A stretch of 64,000 nucleotides of DNA from Sodalis glossinidius str. 'morsitans' (GTDB lineage: Bacteria; Pseudomonadota; Gammaproteobacteria; Enterobacterales; Enterobacteriaceae), in assembly GCF_000010085.1 (NCBI RefSeq), contig NC_007712.1, positions 3,844,001 through 3,908,000 on the forward strand. The letters run 5' to 3'. Below the pieces are notes generated by a model, which was not told the DNA's origin, made no database searches, and worked only from the letters and a program-made list of their open reading frames with translations. The position numbers and the translations under genes are program-made. How positions within the stretch are numbered: position 1 is the first letter of the stretch; every line of letters starts with the position of its first letter. Positions 45,787-59,453 of the stretch are shown here, in pieces.

Positions 45787-48570
45787 TTAGTGAGCTTGAT
45801 CCCAGTTTTCTCCAACGCCCACGTCCACCTGCAGCGGTACATCCAGTTTAAAGCAGCCTTCCATCAGCGCCTTAATTCGGGCTTTGGCACTTTCAACCGC
45901 ATCGCGCTGTACTTCAAATACCAATTCATCGTGCACCTGCATAATCATGCGAACCGGCGGCGCTTCCTGCTGCAGCCAGCCATCGATTGCAATCATCGCC
46001 CGCTTAATAATATCAGCGGAGGTGCCTTGCATCGGGGCGTTAATAGCGGCGCGCTCCACGCCCTTTTTGCGCATACCGTTGCGCGAGTGGATATCCAGTA
46101 AATACAGCCGGCGGCCGTCCAGGGTTTCAACATAACCCCGATCGCTGGCCTGCCTGCGGGTGCGCTCCATATATTCCAAAACGCCGGGGTACCGCTCGAA
46201 ATAGAGATTCATATATTTCTGCGCTTCCGATCGCGGCACCGACAGCTGACGCGCCAGACCGAAAGCGCTCATGCCATAAATCAGGCCAAAGTTAATCGCC
46301 TTGGCGCTGCGGCGCTGATCCTGGGTGACTTTCTCGAGCGACATACCAAATACTTCGGCGGCGGTGGCACGGTGAATATCCTTGCCGGCAGCGAAGGCGT
46401 TCAGTAATCCGGGGTCGCGCGCGAGATGCGCCATAATGCGCAGCTCAATCTGTGAATAGTCCGCTGCCACGATAAGCGCATCCGGCGGCGCGATGAACGC
46501 CTGCCGGATGCGCCGACCTTCATCATTGCGGACGGGAATATTTTGCAGGTTCGGGTCGCTCGAGGACAGCCGCCCGGTAGCGGTGACGGCCTGATGATAG
46601 GAGGTATGCACCCGCTTCGACAGCGGGTTGATCATCTGTGGCAGCTTATCTGTGTAGGTGGATTTTAGCTTGGCCAGGCCACGATATTCTAAAATCAGCT
46701 TCGGCAGCGGATAGTCCAGCGCCAGCTCGGCCAGCACTTCTTCATTGGTAGAAGGGGCACCGCCGGGGGTTTTCTTTAGCACCGGCAATTTCTGCTTATC
46801 GTACAAAATCTCCTGCAGCTGTTTGGTGGAGGAGAGGTTAAACGGTTCCTCCGCCAGTTGATGCGCTTCCCCTTCCAGCTCTTCCAGGCGTTTGGCCAAC
46901 TCCACCGAATGTGCAGCAAGAATAGATTCGTCGATAAGCACGCCGGTGCGCTCAATACGCGACAGGACCGGCACCAGCGGCATTTCGATTTCCTCAAACA
47001 CCCTCCTCAGCTCCGGGGCCTGCTCAATACGTGGCCACAGCTTTTGGTGCAGACGCAGCGTCACGTCGGCATCTTCAGCAGCGTAAGACGCGGCCTGCTC
47101 CATTGCTATCTGATTGAACGTAAGCTGATTGCGGCCTTTACCCGCTATCTCCTCAAAGCTCACGGTGGTGTGCTGTAAAAAACGCTCTGCCAGGCTGTCC
47201 ATATCGTGGCGGCCGGCGACGCTGTCCAACACGTAAGATTCCAGCATGGTATCGAACGCAATGCCGGCCAGCTCGATATCGTATCGTTTCAGAACCCCGC
47301 GATCGAATTTGAGATTTTGGCCAATCTTGCCGATGGTGGGATCTTCCATAACCGGTTTCAGCGCCGCCAATACCGTCGCGCGGTCAAGCTGGTCCGGCGC
47401 ATCCAGATAGTCGTGCCCCACCGGCAGATAGGCCGCCTCACCCGGCTTCACAGCAAAACACAGCCCTATCAGATTGGCGGTAAGCGTATCCAGACCGTCG
47501 GTTTCGGTATCAAAGGCGAACACGCCAGCGTGGCGAATCGCACCGATCCACATCTCCAGGGTCGCCATAGTGTCGATAATCACATAGCCGTCTTTCGACA
47601 ACGCCTCGGTCGGCTCCTCGGCCGCCGCTGGACGGGGCGCAGTAAACGGCGGCGACGGCGCGACGGCACTTTTGCGTTGCAGCCATTTACCCGCTTCCAA
47701 ATCGCTTAGCCAGCGTTTGAATTCATAACGCTGAAACAAAAGCATCAATGCTTCGGCCTCGGGCTCTTCCACCGTTAACCGGTCATAAGGCAAGTCCAAC
47801 GGCACATCGGTTTTAATGGTCGCCAGCTGGTAGGAGAGAAAAGCTACCTCACGGTGCTGCTCAAGCTTAGCGGCCATGGTTTTAGCGCCGCGGAAGCTCA
47901 GGCTACTGACGCTATCAAGCTGTTGATACAGGCTTTCCAGCCCGCCCAGCCCCTGCAATAGCGCCTGCGCAGTTTTCTCACCCACTCCCGGCACTCCCGG
48001 AATATTATCGGAGCTGTCGCCCATCAGCGCCAGATAATCAATGATAAGCTCCGGCGGCACGCCGAACTTCAGCTGCACCTCCTCCGGGCCGAGAATGGTG
48101 TTGGACATGGTATTGATCAGGGTAATCTTGGGCGACACCAGCTGCGCCATGTCCTTATCGCCGGTGCTTATCAGCACATCCCGGCCGCCGCGCGCCGCCG
48201 CCAGCGCCAGCGTCCCGATAACGTCATCGGCCTCGACGCCGCTAACGGCCAGCAACGGCAAACCCATCGCTTTAACCATATCATGCAGCGGCGCTATCTG
48301 ACTACGCAGATCGTCCGGCATGGGAGGCCGGTGGGATTTGTAATGCTCGAACAACTCATCGCGGAACGTCTTGCCCTTGGCGTCAAACACCACCGCAACA
48401 TGGCTTGGCCGGTACTGTACCAGCAGGCTCTTAAGCATATTCAATACGCCGTACATCGCCCCGGTCGGTTCCCCCGCTCTATTGGTCAGCGGCGGAAAGG
48501 CGTGATAGGCGCGGTAAAGATAAGAAGAACCATCCACCAAAATAATCGGGTTTTCTGCGATTTGGACCAT
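45787..48570 (-). CDS. polA: DNA polymerase I
   Basis: The 927-residue product (E. coli 928) combines a 5' nuclease (residues 1-320; ILVDGSSYLYRAYHAFPPLT, GEKTAQALLQGLGG), a 3'-5' exonuclease (AFDTETDGLDTLTANLIGLC, with the catalytic Asp and Glu kept) and a polymerase (VAADYSQIELRIMAHLARD; RRSAKAINFGLIYGMSAFGL; MQVHDELVFEV). It fills gaps in repair and replaces Okazaki primers. All three activities should be present. Confidence 0.97.
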   Translation of the reverse strand: MVQIAENPIILVDGSSYLYRAYHAFPPLTNRAGEPTGAMYGVLNMLKSLLVQYRPSHVAVVFDAKGKTFRDELFEHYKSHRPPMPDDLRSQIAPLHDMVKAMGLPLLAVSGVEADDVIGTLALAAARGGRDVLISTGDKDMAQLVSPKITLINTMSNTILGPEEVQLKFGVPPELIIDYLALMGDSSDNIPGVPGVGEKTAQALLQGLGGLESLYQQLDSVSSLSFRGAKTMAAKLEQHREVAFLSYQLATIKTDVPLDLPYDRLTVEEPEAEALMLLFQRYEFKRWLSDLEAGKWLQRKSAVAPSPPFTAPRPAAAEEPTEALSKDGYVIIDTMATLEMWIGAIRHAGVFAFDTETDGLDTLTANLIGLCFAVKPGEAAYLPVGHDYLDAPDQLDRATVLAALKPVMEDPTIGKIGQNLKFDRGVLKRYDIELAGIAFDTMLESYVLDSVAGRHDMDSLAERFLQHTTVSFEEIAGKGRNQLTFNQIAMEQAASYAAEDADVTLRLHQKLWPRIEQAPELRRVFEEIEMPLVPVLSRIERTGVLIDESILAAHSVELAKRLEELEGEAHQLAEEPFNLSSTKQLQEILYDKQKLPVLKKTPGGAPSTNEEVLAELALDYPLPKLILEYRGLAKLKSTYTDKLPQMINPLSKRVHTSYHQAVTATGRLSSSDPNLQNIPVRNDEGRRIRQAFIAPPDALIVAADYSQIELRIMAHLARDPGLLNAFAAGKDIHRATAAEVFGMSLEKVTQDQRRSAKAINFGLIYGMSAFGLARQLSVPRSEAQKYMNLYFERYPGVLEYMERTRRQASDRGYVETLDGRRLYLLDIHSRNGMRKKGVERAAINAPMQGTSADIIKRAMIAIDGWLQQEAPPVRMIMQVHDELVFEVQRDAVESAKARIKALMEGCFKLDVPLQVDVGVGENWDQAH

Positions 48571-48938
48571 AGCGTATTTCGTTCTTTTTAGTCAGCAAAC
48601 ATTAGGGGTAGCATGCCACAGCCGGCAGCCGGAGACGATGGTTAGCGTAGCATAAGGGCGATAAAAATACCGCAAATGCGGCCAGATCCGCAGGATCATG
48701 CTGTGGATAACTTTGTGAGTAAAAAATATAGTTTTTATTGACAGCCGCTATATTTTCGATGTCTCTAGACAAAAAATCTTTATTATCAAGTGATTAATAT
48801 ATTAACCTGGCAATAGCAAATATCATCACAAGGGTATTGCCATTGTGGATATAAACCTGCTATGGCCCGTTGCGGGCAATAGCATTATCCTTCGGCAGAT
48901 TAAGGAGATACTGGCTGTTTGCGGCTTCGCCACAAACG
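48571..48938. other. polA upstream region
   Basis: AT-rich noncoding DNA carrying the polA promoter. A perfect DnaA box (TTATCCACA on the minus strand) lies at 48702-48710. In E. coli yihF and yihG separate dsbA from polA; neither is present here. Confidence 0.4.
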
Positions 48939-48964
48939 ACAACGCCGGCATCTGCCGGCGTTGT
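48939..48964 (-). terminator. Hairpin downstream of dsbA
   Basis: ACAACGCCGGCA and TGCCGGCGTTGT form a 12-bp perfect stem with a 2-base loop, 24 bp after the dsbA stop. A weak U-rich tail follows on the minus strand (CGUUUGU), so this is a probable but not ideal terminator. Confidence 0.6.
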
Positions 48965-48987
48965 ACGTCATTCACCCGCAGGAGAGT

Positions 48988-49611
48988 TTACTTTTGGCTA
49001 AGCAAAAATTTCACGACATCGGCAAATTGTTTGGTATAAGCGTCCATTGACGACATATCCAGCCCATCGTTTTTCACCATATATTTGCCGTTGACAAACA
49101 TCGCCGGCACGCCGCGCAGCTGCAGATCGGTGGCCGCTTTCTCCTGCTGTACGACCAGAGATTTCACGACAAAGCTGTTCCAGGCGGAATCATACTCTTC
49201 CGCGCTGACGCCCGCTTTGACAAACACCGCGCGGATGTCGTCCGGCGTTTGTATGGTTTGCGTTTTTTGCAGACCACCAAACAGCAGCGGACTTACTTTG
49301 TCTTCCACCCCCAGCGCCATGGCTACGGCCCAGGCCTGGGTCAGCTGTTTGCCCATCGGCCCCAGAAAATCCACATGGTATTTGGTCATTTTGGTGCCGG
49401 CAGGCAGCGCTTTTTTCACCGTGCTGGAGATGTGATAGACCTGCTCGAATTGATAACAATTCGCGCAATAAAACGAGAAAAATTCCAGCACTTGGGGTTC
49501 ACTGGTCACCGGCTTGTCGAGCTGGACATATTGCTGACCTTCAGTAAATTGCGCGGCCGAGGCGCTGAACGCCAACGCGATAACCACCAACGCAAACCAT
49601 ATTTTTTTCAT
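48988..49611 (-). CDS. dsbA: Thiol:disulfide interchange protein DsbA with CANC active site
   Basis: The periplasmic disulfide oxidase has 207 residues, one fewer than E. coli. The signal peptide MKKIWFALVVIALAFSASAA is removed. The mature protein has the thioredoxin fold with helical insertion and the cis-proline loop GVPAMFVNGKY. The redox motif, Cys49-Ala-Asn-Cys52 in FFSFYCANCYQFEQVY, replaces the nearly invariant enterobacterial CPHC. The central dipeptide sets redox potential, so this protein may be a weaker oxidant or work with an altered DsbB. It lies in tandem after srkA, as in E. coli. Confidence 0.93.
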   Translation of the reverse strand: MKKIWFALVVIALAFSASAAQFTEGQQYVQLDKPVTSEPQVLEFFSFYCANCYQFEQVYHISSTVKKALPAGTKMTKYHVDFLGPMGKQLTQAWAVAMALGVEDKVSPLLFGGLQKTQTIQTPDDIRAVFVKAGVSAEEYDSAWNSFVVKSLVVQQEKAATDLQLRGVPAMFVNGKYMVKNDGLDMSSMDAYTKQFADVVKFLLSQK

Positions 49612-49654
49612 AAATAGTGTCTCTCCAAAATGAATAACATCGGCGATAAAACGT

Positions 49655-50638
49655 TTAATATACCGGCATCAGCTGCAACGGCGGCTGTTGCAGCAGCGTT
49701 GCCTGTTCAATAAATAGCGCCGTTTGTTGCGACCAGAATTCCCCCTCAATCATCCACGGAAAACTACGCGGAAAAGACGGGTCATCCCAACGCCGGCTAA
49801 CCCAGGCGAGATAGTGGATCATCCTCATTGCCCGTAGCGGCTCAATCAGCGCCAGTTCACGGGAATCGAAGTCTATGAATTCAGTATATGCATCCAACAG
49901 CAGCGACAGCTGATAAAGTCTGTCGCGGCGATCGCCATTAAGCAGCATCCAAAGATCCTGGATGGCTGGACCATTGCGGGCATCGTCCAGATCAACAAAT
50001 GTCGGACCGTCGCGCCACAAGATATTTCCGGCGTGCAGATCGCCATGCAGACGGAGCGGACGCCAATCGGTGTTCCATACCGCATGCACCTGCGCTATCA
50101 GTTGGTCACAGGCCTGTAAAAACATTGCTTTCTGCCGGCCAGCAATCAGAGTGCTATTTTCCAGCTCGCGACGCGGATGCGTCAGATATTCTTCCAGTCC
50201 CATGGTGGGTCGCGCGCTAAAGCAGCGACTGCCATTGTGTCGGTGAATACGGCCAAGAAAGCGCCCTACCCATTCCAGCTGGTCATCGTTATCTTGCTCG
50301 AAAGCCCGGCCACCCACGCTGGGAAACAGGGCAAAATAATAGCCAAGATAGTGGTGCAGCGTCGCATTATGAATCACAAGCGGCGCCACCACAGGTATTT
50401 CGGCTGCCGCGAGCTCATGCGCCAGCTGGTGCTCTTCCAGAATTTGCTCGGCACTCCAGCGCTCAGGACGATAAAATTTCACCACATAGCGCTTTTTCTC
50501 TTCGTCCAGAAACTGATAGACGCGATTTTCGTAGCTGTTTAGAGCGGTCGAACCAGAATCGACGACGATCCCCGTCTGTTGCAGGGCGTCCATGATCAAA
50601 TCGGGCATTAATGCCTGGAAATTAAATCCTGTGCTCAT
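49655..50638 (-). CDS. srkA: Stress response kinase A
   Basis: The 327-residue aminoglycoside-phosphotransferase-like Ser/Thr kinase (E. coli YihE/RdoA 328) has a Lys region (RYVVKFYRPERWSAEQILEE), a catalytic loop LRLHGDLHAGNILWRDGPTF and metal-binding VDLDDARNGPAIQDLWMLL. In E. coli it is part of the Cpx regulon and co-transcribed with dsbA, counteracting MazF-linked death. The gene pair is 43 bp apart here. Confidence 0.95.
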   Translation of the reverse strand: MSTGFNFQALMPDLIMDALQQTGIVVDSGSTALNSYENRVYQFLDEEKKRYVVKFYRPERWSAEQILEEHQLAHELAAAEIPVVAPLVIHNATLHHYLGYYFALFPSVGGRAFEQDNDDQLEWVGRFLGRIHRHNGSRCFSARPTMGLEEYLTHPRRELENSTLIAGRQKAMFLQACDQLIAQVHAVWNTDWRPLRLHGDLHAGNILWRDGPTFVDLDDARNGPAIQDLWMLLNGDRRDRLYQLSLLLDAYTEFIDFDSRELALIEPLRAMRMIHYLAWVSRRWDDPSFPRSFPWMIEGEFWSQQTALFIEQATLLQQPPLQLMPVY

Positions 50639-50708
50639 AATCCGCCGCCGCGATATGCCATCGTGTGAAAAAAATGGACGCTCTAGTAAAAGAGTTCATT
50701 AGCCCCGC

Positions 50709-50978
50709 TTACTCCTTGATAATTCCGCGGGCACGCAAAATGGCCGTTTTAAAATCTTCTTCATAATCTTTCACCAGGCCAGGAATAGCGTCCGTTTTAT
50801 CGCTGCCGCGCATTTTTAAATGATAAATCAGAATATCATCGGTCAGGCCGTTCAGATTACCCTGATAACCAGCCTCCTGCGCCAACTTTTGCAGAAATTG
50901 TACCAGGTTAAGATCAGGCTCTTGTTGCCAGGCGGGGTGCAACAACTCCACTAATTCATTAACGCGATGGCATTTCAT
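50709..50978 (-). CDS. yihD: YihD family protein
   Basis: The 89-residue product (MKCHRVNELVELLHPAWQQE at the N-terminus) is the same length as E. coli YihD. The middle matches as TDDILIYHLKMRGSDKTDAI and the end as ALLRARGVIKE-type. I start at 50978, where an upstream AAGGAATG ribosome site precedes ATG; the frame is open further upstream but unlike the family. Its function is unknown. It sits between srkA and mobA as in E. coli. Confidence 0.93.
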   Translation of the reverse strand: MKCHRVNELVELLHPAWQQEPDLNLVQFLQKLAQEAGYQGNLNGLTDDILIYHLKMRGSDKTDAIPGLVKDYEEDFKTAILRARGIIKE

Positions 50979-51122
50979 AACACATTCCTTAGTTAACGTC
51001 TGACAGTACTGTAGCAAGATTCGCGAACGGGGATAAACATCATTATCCTGCATTCGCTAAAACATTGTATCCTAATATGAAGGGTAATCCCTGCACCTTA
51101 GAATTTCATCCTAGAGAGGGCC

Positions 51123-51710
51123 ATGACAACAATAGCATTACCGGCGTGATCCTGGCGGGTTGACCCTCGACGCGAATGGGCGGTGAAGATAAGGGGCTGC
51201 TGCAAATTAATCACAAGCCATTATACCGTTACGTAGCCGAACGCCTCGCGCCGCAGGTTGCTTTATTGATGATTAACGCTAATCGTCACGAGGACGAGTA
51301 TCGGCAAAGTGGTTTACCGGTGGTGGCGGATACGTTCCCAGGGTTTGCCGGACCGCTGGCCGGAATGCTGGCAGATTTAAGCCAAGCCGGTAGCGAGTGG
51401 GTTGCGTTTGTCCCCTGCGATGTGCCGGTGTTTCCGGAGGATTTGGTGGCGAATCTTTGGGCGAATCGACAGCAGGCCCCGGCGGCTTTTGCCTGTGATG
51501 ACAGCCATGACCATCCCACGTTTACGCTACTGCACCGCTCTTTGGCACCAGATCTGGAAGCGTTTTTGCACCGCGGGGGGCGGCGGGTCAGACTTTTTCT
51601 GTCTGCTATCCCGTCACAGCGGGTAGTGTTTAACGTCTCCCCCACCTTATTTCGTGAATCTTAATACGCCGCAGGATCTTGCCCTGTGGACACACGGACT
51701 ACTGCCATGA
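51123..51710 (+). pseudogene. mobA: Molybdenum cofactor guanylyltransferase, stop and frameshifts
   Basis: MobA attaches GMP to molybdopterin. After ITGVILAG the codon is TGA (51161) where GGA/GGC is needed for the conserved nucleotide-binding G-G. The frame continues PSTRMGGEDKGLLQINHKPL, then GFAGPLAGMLADLSQAG and VPCDVPVFPEDLV. One base is missing between the ATG and ITGV. A late frameshift separates VVFNV from the true end VNLNTPQDLALWTHGLLP (51710). It overlaps mobB by ATGA. Confidence 0.88.
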
Positions 51711-52162
51711 GCCTTTCCCCCTTCCCTTGCTGGCCGTTGCCGCTTATAGCGGTACCGGTAAAACCACCCTTTTGCAGCAGCTTATCCCGCTGCTTGACCA
51801 ATACGGTCTGCGCGTCGGAATCATCAAGCATACCCATCATAAAATGGATGTGGATACGCCCGGCAAAGACAGCTACATGTTACGCAAGGCCGGTGCGCGG
51901 CAGACGATGGTGGAGAATTCAGCGCGCTGGGCATTGATGACTGAAAACGTGCCTACTCAAATGCCTTCCTTAGAGTGGCTAGCCGGTCAATAAGATCGCT
52001 CTCCATCGTTCTGCGACCGGTCAGGATTGGCGCACGCTCATCGATCGCCATGTTATCGCAATAGCCAGCGATGTGCGGCTGGACAGCGCGCTACCGCAGC
52101 TGAATATCAATCAACCTGCCGATATTGCCCGCTTTATCATCGATTGGCTCGCGCACGCCTAA
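51707..52162 (+). pseudogene. mobB: Molybdopterin-guanine dinucleotide biosynthesis adaptor MobB, frameshifted
   Basis: The start MSLSPFP is in a different frame from LLAVAAYSGTGKTTLLQQLI (Walker A). The frame then continues GLRVGIIKHTHHKMDVDTPG and KDSYMLRKAGARQTM. After MPSLEWLAGQ a stop or shift occurs, and the C-terminus (KIALHRSATGQDWRTLIDRH, then ADIARFIIDWLAHA) is in another frame ending at 52162. About 40 central residues also seem missing. With mobA dead too, bis-MGD cofactor synthesis should be lost. Confidence 0.88.
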
Positions 52163-52455
52163 GCCTGCATACGCGTTATCGTGTCCGCCAACCGGTACCT
52201 GCCCTATGCTGCCGCGTATTAATATAGAGAGGCTCTGTGTACCTGTCGCCCTGAGTATCACTCGTGTAGCAACATGTTTGGCTGCGCCTGCCGCCCTGTG
52301 TAACGCCCGCAATCGAGGGCACCTGTCGCGGCGGGCCGACCCGTTTGGCGCCCGTCATTGCGGTTCTGGTGCGCTGTTGTACTTACCTATCGCTTGCTTG
52401 TCGACCGGCGGGGCGTTGACTGTTGCGTCGCCGGCAGCAGGTCGCCATGGTCCTC

Positions 52456-52489
52456 AAAAACAAAAAGCCCTCTGCGGTTGCAGAGGGCT
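52456..52489 (-). terminator. rrn operon terminator
   Basis: On the minus strand AGCCCTCTGC pairs with GCAGAGGGCT, followed by UUUUUGUUUUU. It lies 44 bp after the 5S gene. Confidence 0.93.
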
Positions 52490-52532
52490 CGTTGATACTG
52501 CTCGTCACGGGCTACCCGTTAGGACGTAATGG

Positions 52533-52652
52533 ATGCCTGGCAGTTCCCTACTCTCGCATGGGGAGACCCCACACTACCATCGGCGCTACGGCGTTTCACT
52601 TCTGAGTTCGGCATGGGGTCAGGTGGGACCACCGCGCTCGTGCCGCCAGGCA
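52533..52652 (-). rRNA. rrf: 5S ribosomal RNA
   Basis: A 120-nt gene beginning TGCCTGGCGGC and ending CTGCCAGGCAT; the two ends pair as helix I. The central CCATGCCGAACTCAGAAGTG loop is conserved. It is the last gene of the operon. Confidence 0.97.
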
Positions 52653-52846
52653 AATTCGTTTTCCGCACCGCTTTCACCATGCAGACTGCTCTTGCTGCCC
52701 AACCCTCACTTGCGTGACCATCGGGCGTTATCCGGAACATCGCTGATATCGTCTTTCTGGCGCTCGCGTTCATGTCGCTTGCGCTTTGCCGCTAACGTTC
52801 GTTACAGCTCTGGCTTTCGCCCTCTCTCAAACAGCTCAGGTGTTGT

Positions 52847-55851
<3,005 letters not shown>

Positions 55852-55982
55852 TCACAACCCTGAGCTGTCTGCGCGCTACAGTGATAACGCTTGCGCGTTA
55901 CCTCAGGTTTGCTTACTTCGTTTGAGAGACTCGCATACTGAGTTTGCACTTCAGCATGTGTTTCAAATTTTCAGCTTGTTCC

Positions 55983-55996
55983 GGATTGTTAAAGAG
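55983..55996 (-). promoter_or_regulatory. boxA antitermination element before 23S
   Basis: The minus strand reads CCGCTCTTTAACAAT, matching boxA (TGCTCTTTAACA), the NusB/S10 loading site in rrn spacers. Confidence 0.75.
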
Positions 55997-56098
55997 CGGT
56001 ATTTCGCAGCGCGCTTGATAAACGCGCTCTGAAATAACACTACAGCAAAAAAAACCTTCTCATACCCACAAATGACCAAACCCGACTCCACAGCGAAA

Positions 56099-56174
56099 TG
56101 GTGGAGCTAAGCGGGATCGAACCGCTGACCTCCTGCGTGCAAAGCAGGCGCTCTCCCAGCTGAGCTATAGCCCC
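56099..56174 (-). tRNA. alaT: tRNA-Ala (UGC)
   Basis: 76 nt starting GGGGCTATAGCTCAGCTGGG and ending with an encoded CCA. The anticodon loop CTTTGCACG reads TGC. It lies in the 16S-23S spacer, after tRNA-Ile. Confidence 0.97.
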
Positions 56175-56372
56175 AAGTCGTTTACCTTGCATATGCCGTC
56201 GCTCACCCGCGACGATACCGTTTACCTGCCGGTAAACCCGATACCGCACCGCGACGTTACAGTACGACAGCCAGTCTCGCCTTCTTCGCCCCCCTGACGC
56301 ACAGCCTCTCATGCCGCCTGTCGGCAACATGCTGCCCTCCTCATCACGGGAACCCACGGAAATAAGCAGAAC

Positions 56373-56449
<77 letters not shown>

Positions 56450-56522
56450 ATAGCAGGTTTTTCTTGCTCGTGACAATTATCAGACAATCTGTGTGGACAC
56501 GTCACTCAACGTATCGCTTAGG

Positions 56523-58063
<1,541 letters not shown>

Positions 58064-58187
58064 AAAAGCTTGATGCTCAAAGAATCAAAACTGGTATTCA
58101 TATGAATATTTGTTGTTCACTCTTCAAGACTTGATATTTCGGTATGTCGATATCGTCTTGTGAGTGCCCACACAGATTGTCTGATAA

Positions 58188-58201
58188 ATTGTTAAAGAGC
58201 A
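58188..58201 (-). promoter_or_regulatory. boxA in the rrn leader
   Basis: The minus strand reads TGCTCTTTAACAATT, the leader boxA for the antitermination complex, about 36 bp downstream of the P2 -10 box. Confidence 0.85.
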
Positions 58202-58236
58202 GTGCCGGCTGTTTTCTCGACCCGCACGGGTGGCGC

Positions 58237-58264
58237 ATATTACGCCTTCCTCATTCAGTGTCAA
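58237..58264 (-). promoter_or_regulatory. rrn P2 promoter
   Basis: On the minus strand TTGACA (58264-58259), a 16-bp spacer, and TAATAT (58242-58237), followed by a GC-rich discriminator GCGCCACCC. Confidence 0.88.
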
Positions 58265-58334
58265 GCAGTTTCGCCTGTTTCTGAACCCTTCCGTTCACCG
58301 TGATGATGTTCACATGACCGGTCGATGGAGGCGC

Positions 58335-58362
58335 ATCATAAGGATCAGAATTTATTGCACAA
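58335..58362 (-). promoter_or_regulatory. rrn P1 promoter
   Basis: On the minus strand TTGTGC (58362-58357), 16-bp spacer, TATGAT (58340-58335) and a GC-rich discriminator GCGCCTCC typical of stringently controlled rrn P1. An A-rich UP-element-like region lies just upstream (58365-58410). Confidence 0.85.
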
Positions 58363-58520
58363 GCCTTTTTTGATCTTTTGCCGCTGACTGTTTATTTTTT
58401 TCCGCTTTGATCTTAAGCGATCGTCTGCGCAAAAACGGCAAATGGCGGTCGGCGAAAGGTTGTCATGAGCACTTTTGAGACGATACAGTCTATCCAGCAC
58501 ACCACAAAAGGATCCCAATC

Positions 58521-59105
58521 ATGCTACAACACGTTGAACCGTTGCGTCCTTACCGAGGTACCTCCCCCCAGCTCGGCCAGCGGATCATGATCGATCCCAG
58601 CAGCGTGGTCATCGGCCATGTCACCCTCGGCGACGATGTCAGCATTTGGCCGCTGGCCGCTATTCGCGGCGACGTCAATCGCGTGCAGATCGGTGCGCGT
58701 ACCAACATTCAGGACGGTTGCGTGTTGCACGTTACCCATTGCTCCGAGCGTAACCCGACGGGCCGTCCCCTGATCATCGGCGAGGAGGTCACAGTAGGGC
58801 ATAAAGCCATGTTGCATGGCTGCACTATTGGCAATCGTGTTCTGGTTGGAATGGGGAGCATTATTTTAGACGGCGCCGTTGTAGAGGATGAAGTCATCAT
58901 TGGTGCCGGCAGCCTGGTGGCGTCCGGCAAACGTCTACACAGTGGCTATCTCTATTTTGGCAGTCCGGCGCGGCGAATACGCCGTCTGACTCCTGTTGAG
59001 ATCGGCAATCTCATTTACTCGGTCAATAATTATGTACAGTGGAAGGATAACTACCTTATGCAGGCGGATGAAGAGCGGTCGCACGCCGAAGGAACCCGAT
59101 CATGA
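58521..59105 (+). CDS. yrdA: Gamma-class carbonic anhydrase family protein YrdA
   Basis: The 194-residue left-handed beta-helix protein shows hexapeptide repeats (VVIGHVTLGDDVSIWPLAAI; RTNIQDGCVLHVTH; TVGHKAMLHGCTIGNRVLVG; MGSIILDGAVVEDEVIIGAG). Three His residues (in VLHVTH, VGHKAMLH) are the metal ligands. E. coli YrdA has 184 residues. It is divergent from the rrn operon, as next to E. coli rrnD. Confidence 0.95.
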   Translation: MLQHVEPLRPYRGTSPQLGQRIMIDPSSVVIGHVTLGDDVSIWPLAAIRGDVNRVQIGARTNIQDGCVLHVTHCSERNPTGRPLIIGEEVTVGHKAMLHGCTIGNRVLVGMGSIILDGAVVEDEVIIGAGSLVASGKRLHSGYLYFGSPARRIRRLTPVEIGNLIYSVNNYVQWKDNYLMQADEERSHAEGTRS

Positions 59106-59195
59106 GGTTTTACCCTGACGTTTTCTTCGGCGCGCTGTCATAAAGGAAATCATCGGGGTCGCAATCTGGCAATAGCATGGGCGTGGGCCATTGCG

Positions 59196-59453
59196 TTACG
59201 ATAAACAAAATGGACCGTCGAGGTCGGCCCCCTGAGCAATAAGTGTTTCGATTGCATCCTCTACGTCCAGGCGGTGCTGATGGAAGATCACCAGAGGAGT
59301 AGCACCATTAGTCTCAGAGACAAACCGGTTATATAACCAGCCTGCACTAACCTGGCACTCCACGCGCATGCCGCTCACCAACGCCGGAAAACACATGCTT
59401 TGACGCTCGTCATCCCATTGTTCAAGATCGGGAAAATGGATCGCCTGGTTCAT
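59196..59453 (-). CDS. yrdB: YrdB family protein
   Basis: An 85-residue product, the E. coli length, starting MNQAIHFPDLEQWDDERQSM and containing VCFPALV-type and FHQHRLDVEDAIETLIAQG (DUF1488). The start overlaps the aroE stop as ATGA, showing translational coupling; the open frame further upstream is inside aroE. The function is unknown. Confidence 0.92.
   Translation of the reverse strand: MNQAIHFPDLEQWDDERQSMCFPALVSGMRVECQVSAGWLYNRFVSETNGATPLVIFHQHRLDVEDAIETLIAQGADLDGPFCLS

Noticed and set aside
48571..48987. Possible replication origin next to polA
   Set aside because: Only one DnaA box, no DUE-like 13-mers and no clustered GATC sites; oriC neighbours (mioC, mnmG) are absent.
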